Shown here: piece by piece, positions 53,094 through 63,600 of the stretch | Layout of the letters: every line of letters begins with the position of its first letter | Numbering within the stretch: position 1 is the stretch's first letter | IMG/VR virus record: IMGVR_UViG_3300041411_000053 | Span: 40,908 to 104,907 of that record | DNA: 64,000 nucleotides | Direction: 5' to 3' (one strand) | From: a virus | The notes under the pieces: generated by a model | The model's input: the letters and a program-made list of their open reading frames with translations, nothing else | Told to the model about the DNA's origin: nothing | Databases searched by the model: none | Made by a program: the position numbers and the translations under genes

Positions 53094-56000
53094 TTACCAC
53101 ATACCCATTCTAACTCGAAGTACACCATTCGCATCGAACACGTTAATCACGTTGTTGTTGATTGTCAGACGACCTTGACCACCAATGTTACCGTTGAATT
53201 CAAGTGTGCCTGCCTTGTTCAATCTCCAACCTGTCCAGTTGGCAACATAGTTGTTAGATTGAATCGTGTCACCGATCATTGCGTTGGTAATCCATGCAGT
53301 ACCGATAAGTGCTTGACTGATAAACACCTGACCACCTTGTACGACGAATGGAGCAGCTGTAGTTCCGTTAAGACCACTGACAACAGCAAACCGATCAGCA
53401 CGAACAAGGAACTGACTCTGAAGACCAGCAGGACCATTCTCAATACCCAACCCAATACCAGCAGCAACGTATTGACCGTTGGACTGAGCTTCCATCTTTA
53501 GTGTCCACGCAGTATTAACTTTACCGTCTGTTGTTGCCTGTGCTGTTGAAACTTGCTGAATAGCAGCAGTGTTAGAACCAGCAGTCGCCTGAACAGTGTC
53601 AATCCGAGTACCAAGCGCACCATCGGCGTTAACCCGTGCAGTTTGTTCGGATTGAATAGCGGCATTCAACGTTGAGGTATTGGTGTTTAAGTTTGCTGTG
53701 ACAGTATCAACACGAGTACCTAACGCGTTGTCAGCGTTAACACGAGCCGTTTGTTCACTCGTGATCGAAGCATTCAACGTAGTAGTGGTAGTAGCTAACG
53801 AAGCAGTAACAGTGTCAATCCGAGTACCAAGCGCTGTATCTGCTGTAACGCGTGCTGTTTGCTCGCTTGTGATCGCAGCATTAAGTGTAGCATCACCGGT
53901 GTTAACGGTTGCCGTCAGTGAGTCGATTCGGACACTTAATGCACTGTCAGCAGTTGCTGTTGTTTCTTCGAGAGTACTTATCTGAGCAGTGTTATCGTCG
54001 ATTTCAGACTTAATCACAATCAGCTGACTTGCGAACGCTTCATCAGCGGAAGCTCTTACCACTCGCTCTTCATTGATTTGTGCTCGACTGTTGAACCCTG
54101 CAATTGCGTCATCCTGATCACCCACACCATCATCATCACGATAAGTGGCTTGTAGAGATTCAATTTGACTAACAGTGGATGTCAACTTACCGTCGATAAC
54201 TTCAATGTTAACCGTGTTGATTGCAACTTGCGATGCTGTTGCGTTTGCTTCTTCAATGATAATACCAACATCTTTCCAGTAGGCCACGTTAGGTGGTGGA
54301 GTTTCAGTTGGAACGGCTTCTTGTGCCTGATACAACTTGTTTCCTAGACGGACAATATCACCCACGACGTAAGTCTTAGTTGGGTCATATACAAGTGCAT
54401 CGGTGATGTTCTGGATTTGATCTTCTAGATCAGCGACAGCCGTTTCTAACCGTTCGTTTACACTTCCCGGTCCATCGCCATCGATCAATTCTATACGATC
54501 ATACAGTACTTTGTCAAGAGCAGTTTCAGAAATCATTCCAGCAAAATAGTCATTGTATTGACCATTGTCGTTGATTAAACTTTGACCTTCCACACCAATC
54601 ATGTCTGATGCAGGGAACCATGGGCCAATGTTACCAGTTCGGTCATGTAGGCGGCACCAGAACCAGAACCTTTTACCTGCACTAAGTCCATGCATTTCAT
54701 GAGATGAGATAGGATATGCGAAATCACCAAGGTAGATTGCATTCTCGAAGTTCTCAGTTTCACTGTACATAAACTCTGTACGAAGTGTATCTTCTGCACC
54801 CGGTGGGAAGTACCAATCAAGACGAATACCAAAGATCATACCTGTTGCATTAATCGCAGTTACAGCAGGAGGACTACCAGCTTTACCGTTAAGTTGGGTA
54901 ATAGCACTTGACGCCCAAATGGACTTAATACCATATGCGTTCATTGCTCGAACTCGAACTACGTATTGACCTGTGTAAATACCTTTTACGCTTACCTCAG
55001 GGGCACCTGTTACACCAAGGTTTACCCAATCACCATCTCCAACTTTCCACTGTACTTCATAACCAACAGCATCAGGTGTCTGATCCCACGAAGCAGTCAT
55101 GGTGGTGATTGCCATTGTTTGCTCAATGTAGGTCTGAGCACTGACAACAATATTGGTTGGTGGTTGTTGGATGTTTGGTGGAACTACACTGATTGGACGT
55201 GGTTCAAGTCGTGCACCATTATCGATTGCTGCATATTTACTGTCGTTATACTCTACAGCAGAAATCTCATATACGTTCTCATCCGGTGATGTTATCTTGG
55301 TTACCCGGAACAGTTGTGACTTTAGGTCGGCTGCTTCAAGATACCAGACAGCGTTCGGTTGTGGTAGCTCAGTGTAAGCAACTTGCAGAGTGACAATGTT
55401 ACCTGCTACTGACTCAATTGTACGACCTTCGGTAAGACCGTTTGCACGAGTGATGTACATGATGTCACCACTACTAGCTTCAACATTGCGATCAAGTGTC
55501 AACACACGACCAACTGCGATCTTGATGCGACCAGTGAAAGGACGACCACCAATGAGTGGGTCAACTACATGGATCAGTTTACCCGGCATTACTTCATCAT
55601 TCAGACCTTGAAGACCTGTACGGAAAGAAACAGTACGGTTAAACATGTTGGTGATCAGTGTGTACTTACCACGACGTTGCGCTTCACCACGAGATGTACA
55701 ACCGATTGCACTTATTTCTGTCTGTCTGTCACCTCCCCAGCGTAGGATCTGGCTTGTTTCGAACGTAGACTCTACCTCTGTACCATAATGGTTGTCAGGG
55801 TCGTCATAACTCACCAGAGCGCTTGTATAGATACTCTTGTCATCAGCAGCCTGATAATCGAAACGACCATTGATAACGTTGGACCGTGAGAACACTGGAG
55901 CGTTATTAAACGGTTCACGCTTGTCAGCAATTGCTGTAAACTGGTTACCGTTCCAGTAAGTCATACCATTGAAGATCGAAGCCATATCTCGTAGAACCTG

Positions 56001-57044
56001 CCATGCATCCATCTTTGATTGGACGTACATGTTACAAGTATGGCGTGGTTCAGTAAGACCATTACCTTGACCATTATCAACCAGCACGTCACAGTATTGA
56101 GCAATCTCATAGAGTGACCATTTGTCAACCATGTTTAGGTTAACTTTATTACCAAGACCGAATCGATCATTGGTTATGATGTCATGAAACACCCAAGCAG
56201 GGTTATCGGACCATGCCCATTTGAATGCACCACTCCAGATACCACTGTAGGTTCTTGTTTCAGGATCATAGTTATTTGGTACACGGATGATTCGACCTTT
56301 AGTTCTGACAGATACTTTGGGGATAGCACCCTGACCAAACATGCGACTATCGAACTCTACGTACAGGAGTGCGGTGTTTGGGTAACGTTGTTTGGCGTCA
56401 ACTACTTCAGCAACACTCTTAACATTGATTGTATCTTGAACGTTACCTGCTTGACTATCTGGTGTAAGTTTATTTGCTCGAATGTTCCAACCTACCGATG
56501 CCGCTGGCAGATCAATACGGTGAGTACGCTCATAAGCAGTGTTAGTCTTACCGTTAATGTTGTACCGTTGGTACTCAATGAACGGACCACCATCTGTTGA
56601 AATTTCAACAGAGTAATCCATCGTGTTACCAACAGTGTCACCATTTTGTTTTTGGATCAACAAAGCAGGCCATTGGAATGTAATACGAACAGCATCAAGT
56701 TGGGTTTTTGTTACGTTACGAACCCAAGGTGTTCCATATTTCAGTTCAATACCAACGTTGAATTCTGTGGATACTTCTGGAAGACCTTGGATGTACGTCT
56801 GGTCAGTTGTACCCGGACGCCACTCCCATTTAACACCACCAAAGTTTAAACTACCATCAGCGTTAGCAAGTGGTGTGCCATCGAGAAAGATATCTTGATT
56901 AGTCGGCTGACCAGCAAGTTCACCTTCAGCTACAGCAATCAACACCTTGGCATGGGCAACCGACAACAGGTTGTTAGGTGTTTCTACAGGGGTGTGTGGT
57001 TTTTCCCCGCCACCTTTACCACCCTGAATTTGATAATCAAGCAT
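53094..57044 (-). CDS. tail tip protein, lambda gpJ-like, 1316 aa
   Basis: The central tail-tip/host-specificity protein. N-terminal half is gpJ-like (LLSVAHAKVLIAVAEGEL, DNPAWVFHDIITNDRFGLG, MDAWQVLRDMASIFNGMTYW) with fibronectin-III-like modules around 600-750 (PPTNIVVSAQTYIEQTM ... VKGIYTGQYVVRVRAMNAYG). Residues about 1030-1140 are 36-residue repeats, and the end (GIENGPAGLQSQFLVRADRF ... FNGNIGGQG) is the DUF1983-type C-terminus that sits at the receptor end. Length is close to lambda J (1132) plus the repeats. Confidence 0.93.
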   Translation of the reverse strand: MLDYQIQGGKGGGEKPHTPVETPNNLLSVAHAKVLIAVAEGELAGQPTNQDIFLDGTPLANADGSLNFGGVKWEWRPGTTDQTYIQGLPEVSTEFNVGIELKYGTPWVRNVTKTQLDAVRITFQWPALLIQKQNGDTVGNTMDYSVEISTDGGPFIEYQRYNINGKTNTAYERTHRIDLPAASVGWNIRANKLTPDSQAGNVQDTINVKSVAEVVDAKQRYPNTALLYVEFDSRMFGQGAIPKVSVRTKGRIIRVPNNYDPETRTYSGIWSGAFKWAWSDNPAWVFHDIITNDRFGLGNKVNLNMVDKWSLYEIAQYCDVLVDNGQGNGLTEPRHTCNMYVQSKMDAWQVLRDMASIFNGMTYWNGNQFTAIADKREPFNNAPVFSRSNVINGRFDYQAADDKSIYTSALVSYDDPDNHYGTEVESTFETSQILRWGGDRQTEISAIGCTSRGEAQRRGKYTLITNMFNRTVSFRTGLQGLNDEVMPGKLIHVVDPLIGGRPFTGRIKIAVGRVLTLDRNVEASSGDIMYITRANGLTEGRTIESVAGNIVTLQVAYTELPQPNAVWYLEAADLKSQLFRVTKITSPDENVYEISAVEYNDSKYAAIDNGARLEPRPISVVPPNIQQPPTNIVVSAQTYIEQTMAITTMTASWDQTPDAVGYEVQWKVGDGDWVNLGVTGAPEVSVKGIYTGQYVVRVRAMNAYGIKSIWASSAITQLNGKAGSPPAVTAINATGMIFGIRLDWYFPPGAEDTLRTEFMYSETENFENAIYLGDFAYPISSHEMHGLSAGKRFWFWCRLHDRTGNIGPWFPASDMIGVEGQSLINDNGQYNDYFAGMISETALDKVLYDRIELIDGDGPGSVNERLETAVADLEDQIQNITDALVYDPTKTYVVGDIVRLGNKLYQAQEAVPTETPPPNVAYWKDVGIIIEEANATASQVAINTVNIEVIDGKLTSTVSQIESLQATYRDDDGVGDQDDAIAGFNSRAQINEERVVRASADEAFASQLIVIKSEIDDNTAQISTLEETTATADSALSVRIDSLTATVNTGDATLNAAITSEQTARVTADTALGTRIDTVTASLATTTTTLNASITSEQTARVNADNALGTRVDTVTANLNTNTSTLNAAIQSEQTARVNADGALGTRIDTVQATAGSNTAAIQQVSTAQATTDGKVNTAWTLKMEAQSNGQYVAAGIGLGIENGPAGLQSQFLVRADRFAVVSGLNGTTAAPFVVQGGQVFISQALIGTAWITNAMIGDTIQSNNYVANWTGWRLNKAGTLEFNGNIGGQGRLTINNNVINVFDANGVLRVRMGMW
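53545..53960 (-). repeat. 108-bp tandem repeats in the gpJ gene
   Basis: About three and a half copies of a 108-base unit; equivalent positions 53601, 53709 and 53817 carry near-identical sequence. They encode TLNA(A/S)I(T/Q)SEQTARVNADNALGTR and similar 36-residue units, a repeated coiled-coil spacer. Confidence 0.75.
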
Positions 57045-57058
57045 TCGTTTCTCCTAAA

Positions 57059-57670
57059 TCATAATTGATCTTCTGATACAATAGTTGCAGAAATAACAGC
57101 ACCACCAACTTCCCGATATCCGTAGAAAACAGGAACCGGATTACCTTGGGCAGTCGTGTTGACAGGACCACCAAATGCATAACTCGCCTTGTTCTCAACA
57201 TCAGCAACGGTAGACAAACCATCTGGTTGAGGACTAAGCATTTGTGTGATACCACCAATTGCAAGAGAGATAGCAATAGAAACTGCGATCGAACCAGCGG
57301 TAGTACCAGCAGCAAGAAACCCCATAGCGGGTGCTGTACCTGTACCGGCTGTAAAAACAGTGATCGCAATAATAGCCGCTACGGCAAGCATCGTCATACC
57401 ACTGTTTTTACTACCAGCATATTTAGGAATCAGTCGTACTACTTTTGGCTTACCCATACACAGCTCTTCAGGGTTTGTGATATTACGTTTATCTGTTCTG
57501 ACCGCAAACTGAACACCACGCTTACCAGCAGCACGAAATGCCTCATCAAATCCTTTGACTTGAATTAACATTGCCTTGATTGCTTCAGCGGGTGTGCTCA
57601 CGAAGAATTTGTGGTTACCGAACTTCTTCAGATAACCACCGGGTTGAACTTCAATCCAAGTCTCAGACAT
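57059..57670 (-). CDS. tail assembly protein, lambda gpI-like, 203 aa
   Basis: A predicted gpI: N-terminal ubiquitin-like part (GGYLKKFGNHKFFVSTPAEA ... FEEAF-like), RVIPKYAGSK, a long hydrophobic Ala/Gly/Ile stretch (about 90-140, two helices) and a C-terminal SPVFYGYREVGG-like end (NPVPVFYGYREVGGAVISA). In lambda it is needed for assembly of the tail tip with K and J. Lies 14 bases before gpJ. Confidence 0.88.
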   Translation of the reverse strand: MSETWIEVQPGGYLKKFGNHKFFVSTPAEAIKAMLIQVKGFDEAFRAAGKRGVQFAVRTDKRNITNPEELCMGKPKVVRLIPKYAGSKNSGMTMLAVAAIIAITVFTAGTGTAPAMGFLAAGTTAGSIAVSIAISLAIGGITQMLSPQPDGLSTVADVENKASYAFGGPVNTTAQGNPVPVFYGYREVGGAVISATIVSEDQL

Positions 57671-58475
57671 GTTTCACCTCTTTGTGTCTAAGGATGAACC
57701 TTGTACGCTGCTGCCATTGACCGCCGTATACAATTACATCGCTAAGTTTATTGTACATATGATGTAGCATCAGAGTATTACCAAACAAAGGTCGCCCTTC
57801 AAATTCAGACAATTCACCAAGGTATACACCCGCATGGTTTGGATGGTAACTTCTACCAATCTGCATAATGATCAGGTCAGACGGTTGTGGTGTATCTACT
57901 TGATAGAACCCAGCTGCTTCATAAAACTCTTCATAGAATGAGGTTGTATCTTTTTCTTCCCACCAAAGATCCTTTCGAACATAGGTTGGGAACTCAAGTC
58001 CATGATACTTCTTATAGTAAGATTCACATGTTGACCAACAATCCCACACACCATGTACAAATGGTCTGTCCAGAAGACTAACTGTAACTTCTGGTATAAT
58101 CTGTCTGTAATCACCTTCAGGCCACGATACAATGTGCCACGGAATGGCATGAGAATCAGGGTCAACAATCAATTCAACTTCTCTGTTACGACTCATTACA
58201 GCAATGTCATGTGGACTAGGAACAGTTGTACCATCTGGATGACTATGGACAATACCAACTACTTCACCCAATTCTTCAGCATCAGCATACGAATCAGGGC
58301 ACATATGGAACTCATCAGCGGAAGACTCAGCAATGTTTACACACCGCACATACTTCTCACCTTTTACAGTAATAACGATGACACCACAAATCTCGTTGGG
58401 ATAACCTGCTTCGGCATGGGTCATGATATCTTTCATTGTTTTTGCTTTTAGTTTCTTTGGAATACTAGAAATCAT
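57663..58475 (-). CDS. tail assembly protein, lambda gpK-like, JAB + NlpC/P60, 270 aa
   Basis: N-terminal JAMM metalloprotease: Glu28 (EICGV), His77-Ser-His79 (HSHPDG), Ser87 and Asp90 (HxH-x7-S-x2-D, all present). C-terminal NlpC/P60 peptidase: catalytic Cys in GVWDCWSTC (about 145) and His in HPNHAGVYLG. It probably processes tail-tip proteins and cuts peptidoglycan during entry. Overlaps gpI by eight bases. Confidence 0.92.
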   Translation of the reverse strand: MISSIPKKLKAKTMKDIMTHAEAGYPNEICGVIVITVKGEKYVRCVNIAESSADEFHMCPDSYADAEELGEVVGIVHSHPDGTTVPSPHDIAVMSRNREVELIVDPDSHAIPWHIVSWPEGDYRQIIPEVTVSLLDRPFVHGVWDCWSTCESYYKKYHGLEFPTYVRKDLWWEEKDTTSFYEEFYEAAGFYQVDTPQPSDLIIMQIGRSYHPNHAGVYLGELSEFEGRPLFGNTLMLHHMYNKLSDVIVYGGQWQQRTRFILRHKEVKHV

Positions 58476-58476
58476 A

Positions 58477-59220
58477 TTAACCTCTTGCGATCAAACTGCT
58501 GGCAATGAAACCACCGAATGGAAGTGGAGCCTCTTCACCAAATCGAAGTTTGCAGTCGAGACAAAGACCGCCACACTTATCAAGTACAGGGTTGTCAGTT
58601 GGGACACCTTTCTCGGTGAAGTAGTTAGTCCCAGTATAACCACAATCAGGACCACGGTAGTTCCCATTCATTGCCCAATGACACATCGAATAAATTTGAC
58701 GACGTGGTAATTGTTGACCAGTGAAGTCAGCCGGAGAAGATAGTTCGAATACCACAGATGTTTGGTTTTCACCACTCTTTCGTGTAATGTACCAGTTCTG
58801 TGTGAACTCCATTGACTCATCTGGGTCATCACCATCAGGAAGGTACTGACGGAATGTGATATGCTCTGTGACTTTTGCACCGAACAAGTTCTGGAGTAGT
58901 AAACAAATCGAACTAATACTACCATCAATGTTTGCCACTTCCAAACTAGGCATAGGACTTTTACCTGTACCATCCCATTCAATACCGGTCATAACATATG
59001 GCCAAGCGGAATACTCTTGACCTTTCCAAATGATTTTCTTTGGTGGTATTTCATCACCACTTAGTTGAAGAGCTTCCAACTCAGCTTGTGTGTAGTCAAC
59101 GTTATAGTTATGAAAACGAAGGATAGAACCACCAAATGTGGTACAGTCAACCTCGATTAGTCTTACCTTAGCACCCGGTTCAAGTTTCTGAATTGTTTGT
59201 AGAATATTGGTGGTTGCCAT
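58477..59220 (-). CDS. minor tail protein, lambda gpL-like, 247 aa
   Basis: N-terminal ring-forming part (TTFGGSILRFHNYNVDY) and a C-terminal Cys-rich module with Cys180, 193, 216, 220 and 223, comparable to the four cysteines that bind a [4Fe-4S] cluster in lambda gpL. Part of the tail tip between gpM and gpK. One base before gpK. Confidence 0.88.
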   Translation of the reverse strand: MATTNILQTIQKLEPGAKVRLIEVDCTTFGGSILRFHNYNVDYTQAELEALQLSGDEIPPKKIIWKGQEYSAWPYVMTGIEWDGTGKSPMPSLEVANIDGSISSICLLLQNLFGAKVTEHITFRQYLPDGDDPDESMEFTQNWYITRKSGENQTSVVFELSSPADFTGQQLPRRQIYSMCHWAMNGNYRGPDCGYTGTNYFTEKGVPTDNPVLDKCGGLCLDCKLRFGEEAPLPFGGFIASSLIARG

Positions 59221-59243
59221 GGGTTTCTCCTTATATTGTTTAA

Positions 59244-59942
59244 TTACTGACCTGTAACATCAAGGAACAACAACGAACTTGTGTATGTTCCTACCACACC
59301 AATAGGTGCTGATTGTGACGTGAAGGTTGTCCACCCTCGTGATTGTTGTCGAGTTTTGGTGTAAACATTGTTACTAAATGAAATGAAATGAAGGAAGCTT
59401 GTCATTTCATTCGTCCAACCATCACCGGAATCATCGAATGAATCCTGTACGTATTCACCAACAGGTGAGGATGCCATCACAGCGTAGTTATAACCACCGG
59501 GGAGTGCAACAGACCCCAGTGTTTCACCAAAGTCTTCAGAGAAGTCATAATGTACAACTCTCATGTAATCGTACCCACTGGAGAAAGCTAACGTGCCGTC
59601 TGGTTTAAATACTTCAAAACCAACGTTACCACTAGGTGACAGAAGGTTAGATGGTAGATATGCATACGCGGTGATTGGGGCGTGCAGGGTTAAACACCTG
59701 TATCGATATGTCTTAGTGGAACCACCGTTAAATACAGCTTCAAGTGCAACAGCATATGGTGAATAAACAGCAACAATCGCTTGAGGGTGAACAACGATGT
59801 CAGCATATCCCCCAAAATAATGACTGTCTGGACCGACCGATGAAGTTGTTAGGTTCTGCTTTGAGTACAGAGCATGATTTGCATAATTCTCATCAATCTG
59901 GACAAAAGAGTTGCTGTTCCAAACCTGAATACCTGCTGCCAT
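59244..59942 (-). CDS. tail tip-associated protein, 232 aa
   Basis: MAAGIQVWNSNSFVQIDENY..., start in the stop overlap of the gene before (TAATG). The first 20 residues resemble the start of the 96-aa protein upstream (MPAGLQVFRADGSLKLD), so the pair is a duplication. Positioned between gpM and gpL, where lambda has none; beta-rich, likely a tail decoration or carbohydrate-binding piece. Confidence 0.72.
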   Translation of the reverse strand: MAAGIQVWNSNSFVQIDENYANHALYSKQNLTTSSVGPDSHYFGGYADIVVHPQAIVAVYSPYAVALEAVFNGGSTKTYRYRCLTLHAPITAYAYLPSNLLSPSGNVGFEVFKPDGTLAFSSGYDYMRVVHYDFSEDFGETLGSVALPGGYNYAVMASSPVGEYVQDSFDDSGDGWTNEMTSFLHFISFSNNVYTKTRQQSRGWTTFTSQSAPIGVVGTYTSSLLFLDVTGQ

Positions 59943-60232
59943 TAGTACACCCCGTAAAATACTGTGCAATTTGCGTTTGGTGTACTTAACCCGTTGTTTG
60001 CAAAGTTCCAATAAAATCGATCAGAACCGAAACTTATTTCAGGTAGCATGTACTCACCAATATAACCCAAAGAGATAACCTGAAAGAATGGACGACCACC
60101 TGTCAATCGTGAATCTACAAACTGTCCGTCGCTTGTTCCTGTATTGAATTGACCTAAGTACCGAGTGATACTTGTTGTGATGTCCAGTTTAAGGCTTCCG
60201 TCTGCACGGAACACTTGTAATCCAGCCGGCAT
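59942..60232 (-). CDS. tail-associated protein, 96 aa
   Basis: MPAGLQVFRADGSLKLDITT..., related to the N-terminus of the following gene. Aromatic-rich end (FYWNFANNG). Small tail proteins with AG.QV....S....D starts are common in lambda-type tails. Function unknown. Confidence 0.75.
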   Translation of the reverse strand: MPAGLQVFRADGSLKLDITTSITRYLGQFNTGTSDGQFVDSRLTGGRPFFQVISLGYIGEYMLPEISFGSDRFYWNFANNGLSTPNANCTVFYGVY

Positions 60233-60244
60233 AAATACTCCTAA

Positions 60245-60586
60245 TCATTCTGGTGCAGAAAAACTCTTTACGAATGTCCCTGTGATTGTATATAGGTTTG
60301 CACCTTGGTTGATAGGTTTTGGATCTGAGCAAGTATACAAACCAAGTTTACCAAGTGGCGGAGTCCAGAAAAAACTCTTCCAGCCTTGATGAGCATCAAA
60401 GAAGTCCATAATCTCTTGGGCTTTGCTACCGTAAGCATGAACCTTGATAGCGTGTTGTTCATTCTTAATGTTGATACCGTCTGCTGATGTTTGTTTGTAT
60501 CCGTCACCGAATTGTGTTTCAATAACACGGTAACTGATTGTTTGATCAACATCTCGCTCAACTTTCCACTTAAATGTTTGTGCCAT
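60245..60586 (-). CDS. minor tail protein, lambda gpM-like, 113 aa
   Basis: MAQTFKWKVERDVDQTISYR then VIETQFGDGYKQTSADGINI, and WKSFFWTPPLGKLGLYTCSD: the pattern of gpM/ phage minor tail protein family (FGDGY.Q....G.N....; F.W.PP). It forms a ring between the tape measure and gpL. GGAGAAATAAA before the ATG. Confidence 0.92.
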   Translation of the reverse strand: MAQTFKWKVERDVDQTISYRVIETQFGDGYKQTSADGINIKNEQHAIKVHAYGSKAQEIMDFFDAHQGWKSFFWTPPLGKLGLYTCSDPKPINQGANLYTITGTFVKSFSAPE

Positions 60587-60608
60587 TTTATTTCTCCAGA
60601 AATAGAAA

Positions 60609-60630
60609 CAGGGAAGCTTTCGCCTCCCTG
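60609..60630 (-). other. 5'-leader hairpin with GAAA tetraloop
   Basis: Minus-strand stem CAGGGAGGC - GAAA - GCTTCCCTG (one G-U pair) followed by TTTCTATTTC. It lies just after the start of transcription from the promoter at 60642-60671, so it is either a 5'-end stabiliser or a terminator for read-through from the tape measure gene. Confidence 0.6.
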
Positions 60631-60641
60631 CAATGATTTAC

Positions 60642-60671
60642 ATTCTACTATGTTTTTGAACTTTTTGTCAA
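60642..60671 (-). promoter_or_regulatory. probable promoter for the gpM-to-lysis block
   Basis: Minus strand TTGACA - 18 nt - TAGAAT between the tape measure stop and gpM; the only visible promoter in the tail block. Confidence 0.65.
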
Positions 60672-60686
60672 TAGCAGTAGTTAGTG

Positions 60687-63600
60687 TTATCGACCAGCCT
60701 GAGACTGAAGAGAACCACCCGGACGTGTTTCAGAGTTGATGATTGTGTATACCTTCTGTTCAACAAAGGAACCCAACTCATTACCGAACTGTTTCCATCC
60801 AGCACCACCATCGCTAGAAGACGAAGTACCACCTTCAGCAACTTGGACATTGACGTTAACGACTGTACCGCCATTTCCACCACCACCCATTGCACGGATA
60901 CCAAGATCACCATTACGTGTACGAGCAAGAGGAACAATTGCCTCCTCACCAGCTTCACCCATAATACCTCGTGCACCGTTTGCCATACCAAAAGAGGTTG
61001 GGCTGGATACGACTGAGTTAGTGAAAGCAGCACCTTGTGCGAACAACTGTGTTCCACCAGACCACGCACCTCCTTTTGCTTGGTAGTAGTTATTACCATA
61101 ACCAGCAGCAGTTGCACCAGCAGCAGATGATTTAGCACCAGCAGAACCAGCAGCTAATCCGTTTGTACCACCACCAAAGTATGCACCAGCGGCAGCACCA
61201 GCAATACTCAGGATAGAACCAAGAGCACCCATAGCCGCTTGTTTGGCTGCCATTGTTGCCATATCAGCCATAACACTAAGTGCGAAGTCCTTGAAGTTCA
61301 ACTTACCAGTAGTCACGAATGTTGCCAAGGCGCTACCGGCGTTGTTGAATGCACCAGTCAATGCACCCTCGACAGTAGCTGCGAAGTTCATACCTGCATC
61401 TTGAGCATTCTCGACAGCAGCTGTGAAGCCATTAGTCCAGTCGTAGTTTGCACGCTGAATGTCTTTGTCGTTCTTGATGATCTGTTCTGTCATTGCTGAA
61501 TGGGTGTCACTCAAGTCTTTCAACTTAGTAGCATACTCATCAGGGTCCATCCCTTCACCCAACGACTTAGCAAGGTCACGTTGTTGTTTGGCAAAGCTAC
61601 GGTCATTATCAGCCATCTGTTTTGCAACACCAGACTGACGAGTACCGCGACCAACACCATCTGTAGCACGAGCACCTTCATCAACCAGTCCTTCAAGTTG
61701 CGCATCCAGAGCAGCTTTGTAGGCAGCAATGTTTCGGGTACGCTCTTGAATGCGACCATTCTCCTTGGTTTGAAGAACATCCATCTTAGCGTCAACTTTC
61801 TCCATTGCAATCTGACGGTCGGCTTCCGCTTTGGTCAGTTGATTCTCAAGTGAGATGTTTTGAGCAGCTGAGTTCTTCTTGTTACCCTGAAGTGTTTTGA
61901 TAGATTCAATTTGAGACTCATACGATGAACTAACTGCTTTCCGTTGCTGTTCAAGGATGGCACGTTGAGAGTGATAAGTGGCTTCAGCAGAAACAAGACC
62001 AGCATCACCCAGAGCGGTTACACGTTTGTAATAACCTTCATACTCAGCAGTGACCATAGCCAAGTTGCTCTTAACTTCTTGGATGGAAGTTGTATCAAGA
62101 GCACCGGCAGCTTTTGGCTTGTTTGCTTTCTCACGAGCGTCAGCTACTTCTTTCAACGCACGAGCTTCGTTCTGTGCCATGATCGCATTCTGGTTAGGAC
62201 TTACATCACCACCAGCACGGATCTTATCGTTCTCACGACGAACCTTGAGTAGTTCGTTCTCAGCCTTTTCAACTCCCTTCAGACTAGACTCGTTTCGCTT
62301 CAAGCTAGACTCTTGTGCTAAAACGGAATCTCGACGTGTCTTATTGGTTTTAGCTTCCTGCTCTGCACTGAATTGTTCCATCCCAATTCGCTGCTTGAGT
62401 TGTGTAATTTCTTCTTGAAGCTCTTTCTTTCGAGCACTTGAAACATCAATACCTAAAGCAGCAAGACGACGTTGACCCCCATTGTCTTGGTTCTTTGTCA
62501 GGTTATTCAGTTCCGTTTGCAGCTTGGAAAGTCTATCACCTGTAGTGTCCGCACGACCAATACTTTTCAGTGCGTCCCATGCTTCACTAACTGCATCCTT
62601 TACGCCAACCCAAGCACGTTCGATGTAACCAGCCTCTTCAATCATTCGAGTTGCTGTATCTGAAGACGCCTCAGACAGCTCCCCTTGAAGAAGTTTAACT
62701 GCTTCCATCTCACGACCTTGCTTAACAAGTGAATCAGCTTGAGCGAGCACAGAGGCTGTCAGGAAGCGATACTTTTCATCGAGTTTAACAGCCGCATCAA
62801 CTGGGTCTTTACCAAGAGATGAAAAGTCTTCAATTGTCTTACTCATTGCTTGACCAGTTGCCCGCTCCATCAGGATTGCAGACTCAGCAACTTTGGTGAA
62901 CATGTCACCAGCAATTTGACCACTACTTGCAATCTGTGTAAGTGCATCAGCAGCTTTACCAGCAGTACCAACCGTTGAATCAAGTTGATCACGGAACTCA
63001 GAGAACTGACTAGATGATACACCAGCAGCATTAGACGTTTGAATCAACACACGGTTGAACGCGGTTACTTCCTGACTACCAGAGTAAGCGGCTGCTCCGA
63101 GAAGGGCAACTCCTGCACCGACGACAGTTACAGGACTGAGCATACTGAGTAATGCTGTAGACATCCCTCGAATGGCTGGACCAATACCACCAAACATATC
63201 CTTAATCTGACCACCTTGTTGCAGGAGTACAGTAAGTGGCGCTTGTCCACCTTGCAATGAAACTACAATGTCCGTGATCTGAGCAGGCATACCACGAAGA
63301 GCAGCTTGTTCCTGTTTGTACGACATTGCAGCATCACCACCGGCTTTTACACGCTTCTCTATTTCAGCACGGTGACGTTGTAGGGATTTGGTAGCAGCAT
63401 CGTAATCCTTGATCTGTGTATCGGTTACAACTTTACCTGACTCTTTCTGAGCACGAAGCACTTTCTCTTGTTGCTCGATGTTGCGCAATTCAGCACGATA
63501 CGGGACAAGGCTGTTAAGAGCACGATCATACTCACCACCAAGATCACCCATTCCATTCTTAGCTGCTTTAACACCATCCAGTGCCTGACGTTGTTCTGTC

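Noticed and set aside
53545-53960. CRISPR array
   Set aside because: Regular repeats, but they are in frame within gpJ with no unique spacers; no cas genes nearby.
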